A program made the translations under genes and the position numbers. Positions 48,782 through 60,594 of a stretch of 64,000 nt of DNA are shown piece by piece (position 1 is the first letter of the stretch; the number at the start of each line of letters is the position of its first letter). The stretch lies in assembly GCA_964020975.1 (NCBI GenBank), contig OZ026617.1, positions 26,455,754 to 26,519,753 of the forward strand. Direction: 5' to 3'. Source of the DNA: Hermodice carunculata. Taxonomy: Eukaryota; Annelida; Polychaeta; Eunicida; Amphinomidae. The notes beneath the pieces were generated by a model, which worked only from the letters and a program-made list of their open reading frames with translations, had not been told where the DNA came from and did no database searches.

Positions 48782-50108
48782 TTAGATGTGTGTGTGTGTT
48801 TAATTATTTTATTTATTTATTTTTTTTTTTTTATAATTATTATTATTATAATTTTTTTTCAATTTGGTCGAATAGGCTCCCTGCAAAATCGCTATGGTCA
48901 TGTGCACCTTAACCCCAAAACATGCATAGTTTGGTTACAACAGAGGAGCTGCAAAATCTATCTATTTATCTATCCTGCATGTTTCAGAAATTCATTTGGG
49001 ATTTTATCCACCCACATGCACACTTTACCAATTTTTAGTTTGTGAATAGCCAGAGGCACCTTATCATAATTAATAACTACATCTGTGAGACCCTTTGTTC
49101 ACCATAGTACATCAATAAACCATTGGCATCTTCACCAGAGAGCTTCTACGCCAAGTGAACGAAGACTCGCGGTGATTATCACTGTGCTCATGGTTTACTG
49201 GCTTAAGTGTTCTTGTTGACAACACTGAAGACACGTTCAGAAGACACACACTTGAACATTTCTGCGTTCCAACTTACAACTGCTGCTGTGTTCTGGATTA
49301 TTGTGTTCTCCGATATTCTTTCAAGATCTGTTAAAACTGTGCGTTCAAGATGGACATCAATTTAAATTTAGAGTAAAAGATGGAGAGAGAAAATTATTGG
49401 ATGAACCACATTCTTTCGAGAATTTAAAACATTACACAGAAATAAGGATGCTTAATTTGTATATTACTTTACATATAACATTATCATGACGGTGCCTTGA
49501 TACGATAAAAGGTGGTGTGACTCGAAAAGTGATTACATGTTTATGTACATGAGTAACAGAGTCAAGTCCAAGGATAAGGTCGCCTTATGCTGTGTGAAAA
49601 AAATATTAAAGTTTAGGGATATGAGACATTGTGAAGAAAGTAGTATCCACAATTCACATTTATTTGAACTAAATGAAGTTTATGATTTAATTCAATTTAC
49701 TTCTGATCAAATTTAATTCATTTTGTTCATAAATTGCATGCAACATCTCGCCTTGTATCCAAATCGAAGAACAAAGGTATGCTTTGCAACTGAACTATCT
49801 GAAATATTTTATGTACAATTAGATTCCCCCCCCCCCCCCAAACAAAAGAAGGAAAATTGTTCATGTCAATATAAAGTGCACAAGTACGCGTATGAACGTG
49901 TCTATTTACTCAAGCATATTGAGCCAGTCAAAATTGGAGGACACCTGTTCTTAACATCTATCCGGAGTTGAAACTTTGATGCGCTACTATCGGTACATGT
50001 GACCGAACGGTGATTTCAGCCAAAGTTGGACCTTGGAAATGATTGTGGTGCACTTGTACCTCATGGGTCAGGGCAACCAAAGCAGCTGCGGTCTTATGGC
50101 AGCGCGTT

Positions 50109-50353
50109 TTAACTCTTTCAATGCCAAATTTTGGACTGAGTCAACAGCTTTTCTCGGCGCGAATTGAATCAGCGCCCAATGCGCGCCGAGAAAAGCTCTT
50201 GATCTGGGGTATTCTCTCTGGAACTATAGGTATACCGGTACATGAATGAAAGATATTATTACGAGGTATACGAATCTGGGATCCTTGTGATAATTCAGAC
50301 TAGTTTGACTTAAGTAGATCGACTTTAGACGTGATTGGCAGTGAAAGAGTTAA
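50109..50353 (+). mobile_element. TTAA-type MITE with internal hairpin, copy 4 (best preserved)
   Basis: 245 bp from TTAACTCTTTCAATGCCAA to TTGGCAGTGAAAGAGTTAA. Internal arms CAACAGCTTTTCTCGGCGCG and CGCGCCGAGAAAAGCTCTTG surround a 13-14-nt loop. TTAA at both edges fits a TTAA target duplication of piggyBac type. Confidence 0.88.
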
Positions 50354-50717
50354 TGTATATTGAAGATATATATTAATTATTGATATGCATGTACTTTGAT
50401 TCAAGATATCTTCCAAGATGTCTTAAATTATGCAGATTACTTGGAAATACTTATGTAGTACAATGGCCCGCCATACGGTCTCAGCTTGGGAAGTCAGTTT
50501 AATAAAAGTAGGCCTACACGGAACCATATAAGAAGGAAGAACAACGCTTGCACAGTCAACAACACATGGAAACATTTTTTTTTATCGCAGCGAGTCACCA
50601 CCTTTCATGCAGCCAGCCTGCATTATGCATGTACCAGAGCGCGGTTTCATGTGAACAATGATTTATACTCTCTGTAATTACATTGTATTAAAATTGAGGC
50701 TCAATGGTCACATTGCG

Positions 50718-50764
<47 letters not shown>

Positions 50765-51097
50765 TAGCATGTGCTTCCATGCAAATGTCAGGCATACCGA
50801 CTAACACGAATATGAAGCGGGTAACCGACTCGATTGTGGTATCGAAAATCCACAGAAATCTTCACATTTTTTCTTCCAATGAATTGATAGATTAATAAAT
50901 TGAAGTTAAGAGTGCAATAAAATGATAAACAGATAGATTGTATTGTTGCGCATGAATGCTCGATTTTTTAAAAATTTTTATTTATTATTATTTTTTGTTT
51001 ATAAAGTAGCAGAATTCACGGGCTGTATATTTCTAGTTTGGCAGGAGACATCATTATCTGACACACTTGTGTGCAGATACAAAAATTAACTAGAAAA
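50354..51097. other. nothing recognised apart from (CA)n
   Basis: (CA)n at 50722-50762; otherwise no coding or repeat signal. Confidence 0.5.
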
Positions 51098-52123
51098 GAT
51101 TTGCTTTACAGCGAATCTGCCTGGGTGCCTTCAAAATGAGAACAGTTTGAAATGCTATACTTTGCCATTGTTCAACATAATCTAAATTTTGTGTATTGGC
51201 CTAATTTGTATAAATTAAAATGCTGCGACTTTGATTCATGGTTTAATGGATGTGGCCATGTCACAAACTTAAAAACTGAAGCTTGAATGACACCACAATC
51301 TACAGCAGTTATGAAGCTATTCAAGATTTAAAATTTTGTGCATTGCATAATTTGCATAACTTAAAAGCCTACAACTTTGGTTCATGGTTCATTGGATGCA
51401 CTCATGTCCCAAACATACAAATTGAAGTTGCAGTGGTACCTCTATACATAATAGTTTTGAAGTTATTCAAGATTTAGATTTTGTGTATTCACCTTATTCG
51501 CATAATTAAAATCCTACAACTTTGGTTCATGGTTCATTGGATGCACCTATGTCGCAAACATATAGAGTGAAGGTGAAATGGCACTTCTATGATAGGTTTG
51601 AAGCTTTTCAAGATTTAAATTATGTATATTCACCTAATTTGCATAAATTAAAATTCTGCCATGTTGGTTCATTAGATGCGACTATGTCACAAACCTACAA
51701 CTTGAAGTTGGAATGGCACCTCTACGTATAATAGTTTTGTTGTTTAAGATTTAAATTTCGTGTTTTCACCTAATTTGCATAAATTAAAATTTTACAGTTT
51801 TGTTTCATTGGATGTGTCTATGTTACAAACCTTTAAATTGAAGTTAGGATGGCACCTCTTTCTATAATAGTTGTGAAGTTATTTAAAAAGATTTCAATTT
51901 TGTGTATTCACCTTATTTGCATGAATTAAAATTTTGCAACTTTGGTTTATGGTTCACTGGATTTGGCTATGTTGCAAACCTTTAAATTGAAGTTCGAATA
52001 AAACCTCTATCTATGATATTTTCAAGCTATTCAACATTTTAATTTTGAATATTCACCTAATTGCATAAATTGAAATCTTACAACTTTGGTTCATAGCTCA
52101 TTGGATGGGTTGGCACCCAGACA
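51098..52123 (+). mobile_element. Helentron-like element, subfamily 1, both ends and about 7 monomers
   Basis: 5' hairpin GATTTGCTTTACAGCGAATC (51098-51117), SIR TGCCTGGGTGCC (51118-51129), seven monomers of about 142 bp (anchors near 51220, 51366, 51509, 51653, 51788, 51929, 52074) and inverted SIR GGCACCCAGACA (52112-52123). The last monomer runs straight into the 3' palindrome, so the GAAA tract and the GAGAAAAACTCCG unit seen in other copies are missing, as if deleted by recombination. Confidence 0.8.
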
Positions 52124-52129
52124 TAAAAA

Positions 52130-53390
52130 TAATTATGACATACATGTACTAATAACAATGACAGCCAATGTGCAACTGTTAATGTTATGTACACTTTTAT
52201 CATGACAGTTGTGGCAGATCTAGTTTGAATTGCCTGCACATAAATTCAACTGAACCAACTTAAAAACAGTTCCTTACTGCAAGGCTGTATGCTATAACAC
52301 AACGTACACTGCTAGAAAGAGTTATCAAAATATTACTTATCAATCAAAGTGCATAGGATTTATATGTTGAACTTAACGGCTACAATATTTTTGATGTAAT
52401 AATGGGAACTTTTCAAACATGTTCAATTATTATTATATGCAATGTTTGGCAATTATTTATCATCACACTGTAATGAGAAGCCTACTTTCCAAGCTAGTGC
52501 ATTAGAGAACCTCCTTTCCAAGTTCAGTATAGGAAATGCCACTTCACGTTCTTTTAAATCATTCAACACTAAAAATAACTGTGCTGTCTCCATAGTGTGC
52601 CACTAATTAGGATCTGTAAGAATTTTATGACAAGCAAATGGTGTCTCCAAGTATATAAAGAAAACTTTTTCGCAGTGTGGAAATAAAAGTGAGAGTTAAT
52701 GGTGAGTATCTGCAACCACAAGTGCACCTCAAATGTGAAGGGTCTGCAATGATGCTGTGTGTCACATGCTTTGGAGCGATCCATAATGAAAGAGGGGTAA
52801 ATGGATCTGCATAGTGAGACAAAAAATAATTTTATATACAGCTTTATAGTGGAAAATTATGTGGAAACAGTGTTAGTGTATGTGGAGTGCCACCTGTTAT
52901 TGGATTTCTTACATATGAATATGTGACAAATATATATTGTCCAGCAAAACCCATCACCCCCATGGGGTCCAGTGGTAATGTTACAGCCATAAGGCAGCAC
53001 CTGTGTTCTCTACATGTTTACAGGTTTGGTGTTTTTTATTTGAGGCATTTCACTCAAGTTTTAAATTAGTCATTTTGGAGACAAAAATCCATTTAACCTA
53101 AGTTAAAATTCTTTTCTCACAGTGGTTTTCATTTTCCGGATTTGTTTAATGAGTGAAACAAGCGAAAACACATGTGGCACAACAGCAAAATAAAGTCAAT
53201 TTATTGAATATGTCAAAATTTGTGCTGAAGGTCAAGGTTAAAGGACCACGGCAGTAATGCAATATTTGCTAGAACCTTATCTGAAGGACAAACGATAATG
53301 ACATTTGCTAAAATGTTCATAAATTGTTCCCCAGGCTAAAACTGTTAAAATCTTCATACTTTGTACATATAAACATAAGAAAGAAAGTGG
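52130..53390. other. nothing recognised
   Basis: No conserved frame. 52880-53060 contains a short open frame with no family features. Confidence 0.45.
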
Positions 53391-53506
<116 letters not shown>

Positions 53507-53682
53507 CAGCCATAACCCATTTCAAATTTTTATAGCAGAATAATTCATCACATGTAGGTCCTGGTTCAAATTGATGCTATTGTTGGCTGTTTAGGAGATC
53601 AGGCCACCAGCCACATACACATACAAAAATGGCATGACAGCTATCCAAGCAGGTAAATGCTACTGTGACCAACCAGCACTAT

Positions 53683-54035
53683 ACTGTCTTAGTATTGGCT
53701 ATAAAGAACAGGCTTCATCTCACTGGTTGCAAGAAAACAAAGACATGAATGTGTCCACTGAGATGACACAAATTCTACCCTTCTTGGTCTGGCCGGCTCT
53801 GGTCTGTATGTAGTCTAATTTTAACAGAGGGTACACTCAGGCTTGTTCTGCCTAGAAGTCTGGAGCCTGTGTTCCCTTGGGACTTATAAGCTCAGCAGAC
53901 TGATATTGCCTCAGGCAAAAATAGGCCAGCTAGGACACCAGTTTCAGTCAAGGTGCGCTGACAGGTCTGTGCAGCTCTAGTGGAAACGATAGCCTGTCTG
54001 GTACATATGGCAGCATGGAGTCGATATGTTCTTGC
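53683..54035. repeat. interspersed repeat R, copy 2
   Basis: Same order of anchors as 25984-26410: ACTATACTGTCTTAG, AAAGACATGAATGTGTCCAC, TTTTAACAGAGGGTAC, GGTACATATGGCAGCATGG. Direct orientation. Confidence 0.65.
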
Positions 54036-54289
54036 ATGAACAGAAAGAGATTCTCTGTATTTTATTGAGAGCCTCATTACACAGTTGTTGGAAGCCCTGC
54101 CCCCCCCCCCCTTTTTATTTTTAGCTGCAAGACCCAAACCTTCCAAAGCATACACTTAGCATGCATGGATAGAAAGCTGTCTGTGAGCGCTAATTAATTA
54201 TGAATGCAAAATGGTTGCCTGACACCATGGAGGTTAAGCAGTAGGCCAAATAGCAAGCAGTTCAAGGCCTGCATGTGGATTGGGGAAAA

Positions 54290-54652
54290 ATTCGGTGAAT
54301 TTAGCACACATTAAAATTCCCCAAGTTTTGTTTGTATGCTATTGGATTTACCAGTTGTCTCAAACCTATATGTGTAAGTTAGAACTTTGTGTCTATCTGC
54401 AATAGTTTGGAAGATATGGAGCTTTTAAAATTTAAATTGCCCCTAATTTGCATAATTTTAAACCTCATGACTATTCCAACCCAGATACTTAATTTCACCG
54501 GTAGGTGAGTCACCATGGCAAGTTTGGTGATTGTCGTAATAACAGTGTCCGAGAAAAACTCCGGATAAATTTGGTCGTATAGAAGAAAGAGAGAAAGAAA
54601 GAAAGAAAGAATTCTTGGAAAAACAAAATGTCTAGGTTTGCATCCAGACATA
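54290..54652 (+). mobile_element. Helentron-like element, 3' part
   Basis: A partial monomer, the GTCTCAAACCTATATGTGTAA unit, CCCCTAATTTGCATAATTTT, GAGAAAAACTCCGGATAAAT, (GAAA)n (54584-54610), then the terminal palindrome at 54628-54651 (ATGTCTAGG...CCAGACAT). The 5' SIR is absent. Confidence 0.65.
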
Positions 54653-54659
54653 TTAATTT

Positions 54660-56940
54660 CCAGGCGAATTACGAATCTATGAAGTGATCCTACTGTATTT
54701 GTGCCTAAAAAGTTGGACGACGGAACAGCAAGGTCCCGATCCTAGTCTTTCAAGTGTCACAAGCGTATGGATTCTTACGCGCACCTACAGTAGTAAATTC
54801 CCAAAAGTGTCGTCCATACTTTCACATCTTACTGTATTTGTATCTGTATTGCTGCCCCTCCAATCTATATATTTGAGCCCGAAATTTATTGACGTCGCAC
54901 AGTAAATGATTAAATACACAAAATAAATCAATTTTGGGGCACAATAAATCATCAATGATTCTATGCGAGCGCTAAATCAATTTATACGGGCAAAAAATAA
55001 TTTTATGCGTCAAAATTTAAATTTACGCGGGGAAGAATTCGATTTATGCGCATAAGGATTTAGTTTAAACGTGCAGTAATTTGGTTTAAATGGAAAATAA
55101 TTTGTCATAGCGTTGAAATTCACTCTCTTGTGCTGAGAGTCAGCAGTTTGCGCACCCATCATCAAGTCTAATGACCAGACAGATGCCAACTTTTAATATT
55201 CTCAACCAAACATGTCATAGGACACTAAGTGTATGAAAGCTGTTTTCTTTCTTGAGATAATGCAAATGGCTGCATAGTATTATATATTTTATAAAGAATT
55301 TGATACAATCTGTCAAGTTTCGACTCTTTGCTGAATATGTACTTTTGGTTTTGTTTTGATTTTGGTAAAGAGACGGGGGGGGGGGGTCAAAAGAGATGTA
55401 CAGGGGGGCTGAAAGAGCAGCAGGTAATACCCACTAATGTGATTTAATAGTCACACTAACCCCCAGCAGTGAATAGTCGCACAGCCAAAAAAAATTAAGC
55501 TGTTCGGATTTGAAATTTCGCCCGTCAGATATGACGAATCCCGGTTTCTCTTTAATTTTTTTTTCTGCAGAATCATTTTTTTTTTTTTTTTTTTTGTTTG
55601 TTTGTAGTTTGTCTGTATAGTCTTTACATTGTTAATCAATCTCAGACAATGAATATCAAGTGCTGGATGTTGCAGGTAACACAGCGGTTCAAGTCCTGAT
55701 CACAATTAAATTTTAACTCTGGCGGACCTAAAGCCGACATAGAGGCGTTCAACATTTCCCCCCATTGAAAAACTACCAGAAATGGTTCGGTGCTATAGAT
55801 ATCGTCTGCCTACTTTTGGTTATCATTTTTTGTCCTCATCAGCCATGATGGGAGTGATTAGTCAACAGCTTTCCTGGGCGCCCTACGGGCGCAATGCGAC
55901 AAGGAAGCAGTTGACGTGGTCCCCTTTGGGTTAACCTCACTGATCAATTTCCTTGTAAGATGTCAGTGTTCGCATTGACCAATTTCCAAGAGCGTCAATC
56001 CTGGAAAATTAATGTGCCTATTGTTTGCAAGTTTTGACACGAATATTCACAGGTTTTGTTTGTTTGTTTTATTTACTTTTTATACCACTGTTTTGTTTTT
56101 GTGACATCAAAAGATAAGAACACATGCACTCATGTTTCAAAGAAAAGAATGCAGCTGTCGGCATTATAGAATGATGCGCCGAATTTCACTTTTCGTCTTA
56201 TCAGTATTCCATAAATTTACTATTTTAATTTTCAAATGTGGCAACAAAGAAACATTAATTTTGTATATCATTCATAGCTTAAACTGGTTTTTACAAGACA
56301 ACTGCAGCTGTTAAAGCATACATGAAATAAACATCCTAAAATTTATCACCTGCCCACTTTGAACCTACATTTTACTATTAGGATAGTTTACTTGTTATTT
56401 TACATAAGGAAATTACAGGGGACATTCCCTTCATTTTTCTCCTGATTAGTTTCTATCGGCCCCTATATTATGGCAGTTTACAACTGCACCATATGCTTTT
56501 TTTGAATCGACAAATGTAATTACTTTGTAACAGTTTAAACCTTTCGTTAGAGGCAATTGGTCTAATTTTGGTATATCTTGCTAAACCATTTATATAGATA
56601 AAATTGTACAAACAGGAGCAACAGTGTCACTGTCTGTCTGAACTTAAAGCTCTTCATCATCACCCACTTCTTGTTTTCTAAGAACAAAGTGCATGTTTAA
56701 TTTCAGTACACATGTTCTATGTCCCCAGTACTTCAGCTAGTTCACGTGCACTCTGTGACAATACCTGTAGTTTAAGTACATATTATTTAGCCAAGTAATT
56801 TTTACGTTATTGTAACGTTGTTATTTGCATGCAAAAATAGGCCTGGCTTTTATGATGATCTTGTAACGCTAATTTAATCAACGAAATACTAAGAGCTGAA
56901 AATTTATTTGCATGTGCAAGCAGTTTTAATAGTATAGAGA
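54660..56940. other. gene-free stretch
   Basis: Contains a decayed hairpin of the TTAA-MITE family near 55860-55915 (GTCAACAGCTTTCCTGGGCG and AAGGAAGCAGTTGAC), a poly-T run near 55577 and a G run near 55376. No coding signal. Confidence 0.5.
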
Positions 56941-58123
56941 CGTTTGTGGGTCACAAGGTTGAAATTTGCATTCAACCACAAGTAATCGGTGAACGGAGAT
57001 TAGAGTTCACAATAATAAATTTTTACCTGGAGTAGTTTACAGACCTCCTAACTCACTTGTCTCTTTTCGGAACAAACTACAAGAGACTTTCGATTTAGCC
57101 ACTTCTTGTAACAATCAACATATTATTCTAACTGGCGATTTAAATTCTGACTTCAACACCACGTCGGGTCCAAAGTTGCAGCAGTTCTGCGACACAAATT
57201 TTCAGGAGCCTGCTCGAATAACAGCAACAACCTCTACTTGTTTAGATCAAATTAATAATTTCTTATATGCCTAATTACATTAAAGAACCACGTGTCTTAT
57301 CACCAATCTCTAATTGTGATCATTGCTACCAATGTACTTATTCGGCCCAAAAAGGAACTTGCTTTTACTAGACAAATTTGGGAATACGAGAGAGAGGTTT
57401 TCGATGAGTTCAGGGATTTCCTTGATAGAACAAATTGGGACTTTGCTTGGAGACTGAAAATGTTGAGTTGTGCAGTGAGCAGCTGAAGGTTTTTCGAGCT
57501 TATATGCTAATGCACCAGCTTGGAGTGCTTATAATAATTTTCTTTATTTAACAGCAAAATCACCTGAAATGTGCCGAAGAAGCTCACAATAGTAAACTTA
57601 GTGCTTCTTTAAAAAGCGCAAAGCATAAAAACAAAGCTTGGTGGTGCATCGTCAAACAGTTCCTGAATCGAAATCAATCTTCGTCCATTCCTTTTCTAAT
57701 ACATGAAAATCGTCATGTCACCGACAGCTCATCAAAAGCCAAAATATTCAATTCCTTTTTCCATGGAAGTTATACCTCCATGGTCAGAGCAACCTTGATA
57801 CTTCAAGGGCCCCAGCAATTCCACCTGGGGACTTACCCGCTGCAATACTTGACTCTATTCAAATTGATCAAAGCGAAGTCCTTGACATTCTTATAAGAGC
57901 TTATCACTAAGGCCAGTGGCCAGATTGAATCAGCGCTAGACTTCTGAAGGAAGGGGCACCATCAATTTGCGTATCGTTAACCAACCTCTTTAACCTTTCT
58001 TTAATCTGGCAACTTTTTCAAGCTAATGGAAGCAATCTAACGTCACTTCTTACATAAAAAGGGCGACTCATATTTATGTAACAACCATGGCCCTAATTCC
58101 CTTTTAAGCTGTGTTGAAAAATT

Positions 58124-59068
58124 ATGGAAATAGCTATTTTTAAATATGTTTTTAGCCTTTTTAGGGATAATCTACTTTTATCGGCAAATCAGTCGGGATT
58201 TATACCCAACGATTCCACTGTTAATCAACTGCTATCTTTATATCACGAATTGTGTCTTGCCACTGATCTTCAGAAGGAAGTGGGAGTTGTCTTTCTCGAC
58301 ATAAGCAAGGCATTCGATCGTGTTTGGAATGCTGGTTTTCGTTACAAATTGGAACTTAATGGGTTATTGGGATCACTTTTAAACTGGATATTCGAAATTA
58401 TTTGTCTAACCGACAACAACGGGTAGTTATAAATGGTCAATCATCTGAATGGGGTACCATAAATGCTGGTGATCCCCAGGGCCTATATTCTAGAGCCTTT
58501 ACTGATTTTGAAATTTATAAACGATATTAACTGCAAAAATGAATAATAGTGATCTCTTATCTATTGATACATGGTCTTAGGACTGGGTGGTGACATTTAA
58601 TGCCCAGAAAACTGATGCTATGTTAATTTCTCGGAAAAAAGACCCAGTACATCACCCTCCGTTAGTTTTTCAAGATCACCAGCTGGAACATGTGGATCAA
58701 CTCAAGCATCTAGGGCTTGTATTTCGGAATGACTTAAGGTGGAATGATCATATTAATACTATTGTGGCTAGGGCCACTAATCAACTAGATATATGGAAAA
58801 CGCTCCAATTTCGTCTCGACAGAAAAACGTTAGAAATAATCTATACTCCTTTATTCGACCTCTAATGTCTCTAATGGAACATGGTAATGTTGTCTGGGAT
58901 GGCTGCACTCAGACAGATGCATTGAAAGTGGGGAGTATTCAGTTGGCTGTTGCACATGTTATTTTTGGTGCTATGCGCGCCACATCTAATGCTAAACTAT
59001 GTCAAGAAACTGGTCTTACTACATTGACAAGACGTAAAGAATTAAGTAAACTAATCTTGATGTACTAA
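58124..59068 (+). pseudogene. LINE reverse transcriptase remnant
   Basis: Frame 1 (58124-58426): ANQSGFIPNDSTVNQLLSLY, VVFLDISKAFDRVWNAGF (RT domains 2-3). A shifted piece holds VINGQSSEWGTINAGDPQG, where the usual GVPQGS is GDPQG. Frame 2 (58587-58865): AQKTDAMLISRKKDP, VDQLKHLGLVFRNDLRWNDH (domains 6-7). Then EHGNVVWDGCT and the C-terminal thumb-like helix region. At least three shifts separate the pieces. Confidence 0.85.
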
Positions 59069-59299
59069 ATCACTAATAATCTGGTTCCTGAATATCTCAG
59101 CAGTATAATTTCCAATGAACAAAATTTTAACAGAAGGTATATGACAAGACAGGCGCCTGACTTGCCTCAATTTAGAACCAGAACTGAATTATTTGAGAAT
59201 TCTTTCTTTCCGTCTACGATAAAACTGTGGAACCGATTGCTTCTTGATGTGAGAAACTCTACCACTTTAGTTGAATTTAAAAACAAAATTTCCTAAAAT

Positions 59300-59515
59300 G
59301 TGCCTCGGTCTCTCAAGCAAACAGAATTGTACTGTGTCGGCAACAGAATTGCCGCAGTTTTGCATAAAAGACTGCGTTTGGGCCGCAGCAGACTGCGTTT
59401 GGGCCGCAGCCAACTGAATGGCCATCAATTTGATATTGTTGTTACTCAATCACCAAAGTGTGGTTGCAGTCAAGGGATTGAAAACATCTGGCATTTCTTA
59501 TTTGTTTGTCCTTAG
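59300..59515 (+). pseudogene. LINE ORF2 C-terminal remnant
   Basis: CVGNRIAAVLHKRLRLGRS, then CGCSQGIENIWHFLFVCP. Carries an exact 21-bp in-frame tandem duplication (59369-59389 and 59390-59410) giving RLRLGRS twice. Compare the minus-strand domain at 40279-40737. Confidence 0.75.
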
Positions 59516-60108
59516 TCTGCTGTTCCTCGTGATCATCTTCATAGAATAGTAACAAATTATGCACCTTTCGGCCTGGAAACCGTTTTATATGGCGTTTTCG
59601 AAAGCACTCTTGAAATTAATGAGAAAATATTCCTGGCAGTCCAAGATTCATTCTAAAAACCAAACGTTTTCAAACTGGTGTTGTCACATGATGAATTGAT
59701 TTACAATAAATCTTGCATTCATATTGTAATTAAACTACATAATTATGAATTCTCAATGGGATGGACGTCAAATAGCAATTTTATTGCTTCTCTATAATCG
59801 CCCCACTATCTGTCTTGTGATTTGTGGTGTCCTGCTTTACTTTGTTGATCAGGAGCGGTGTTCTTCCTCCTGGCAATGTCTCTTTAACTGCCAGACGTTC
59901 AGGACTTCGCTCTGAACCCTTGACGTCTCGTTTGTCGTGTAATATTATCTTCTTCTGACGAGATGGGTCAATATAGGGCCTTGCCCTTCTCCCCAATTGT
60001 TTTCTCGTTTTGAATAATATATGTTTAAACCAATCCACCGTAGACAATTTGCTTAATCGGTCCACAAAAGTTACGATCAGTAATTCAATACATTGTAAGC
60101 TATTAACT

Positions 60109-60112
60109 ATTC

Positions 60113-60144
<32 letters not shown>

Positions 60145-60225
60145 CACCACCACCACCACCACTTATTATTGCTATTATTATCATTATCATCATCATCATC
60201 ATCATTATTATTATTTAACTTGATA
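60109..60225. repeat. compound (CTA)n-(CCA)n-(ATT/CAT)n microsatellite
   Basis: Trinucleotide arrays that shift composition along their length, about 75 bp after the end of the plus-strand LINE tail. Confidence 0.95.
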
Positions 60226-60594
60226 CACAGCCCATTACACAAATACTCTTTATGGCTGAGGGTTGCTATTTCCAATGGATCGTATGTAGACTGAAAAGCA
60301 ACAACGTGTTTATTACTATCCTGGCACATGCATTAACACGGGGATTATCATAGACAAAGTACGTTTTTATGGAGTTCTTTTTACCTTCCGCTTATTTTTA
60401 GCTGTCTATCAGTCATGACATATGAATTTATGGCTCGATAAACTTTGGGTTTGGAAGTGACTATTCAAGCTTAAAAGGCCTTCAATCAGAATAGTTTCAA
60501 GATAGGGTAACTTAAAGTGTTAACTGCCAACCACAAATCAGAGTTGACAATGTTTGAAATGCACTTAACGAGCATAATTCAAAATTATTTAAGC

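Larger units (their letters stand above)
47170..50100. other. gene-free stretch with palindromes and microsatellites
   Basis: Holds the hairpins at 47787 and 48241, a 48000-48065 match to 31786-31870, and microsatellites at 48370 and 48691. The open frames at 49301-49489 and 49723-49971 have no recognised family. Confidence 0.5.
56950..60035 (+). mobile_element. near full-length dead LINE (CR1/jockey-like), 5'-truncated
   Basis: Endonuclease C-terminal half (VVYRPPNSLVSFRNK, ILTGDLNSDFN, about 57030-57150), linker (KAWWCIVKQFLNRNQSSSIP, AKIFNSFF, about 57640-57760), RT 58124-58590, post-RT region to 59068 and 59300-59515, then a 3' UTR and tail with hairpin TATAGGGCCTTGCCCT (59974-59989) and ATATGTTTAAACCAA ending near 60034. 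Numerous stops and shifts. Between INDI (about 58530) and DWVVTFNAQKTDA (58580) the catalytic ADD box is missing. Confidence 0.85.

Noticed and set aside
49301-49489. 62-codon frame (VQDGHQFKFRVKDGERKLLD) considered as an exon
   Set aside because: Reads like protein but has no flanking splice sites in phase, no family I recognise, and no second exon nearby.
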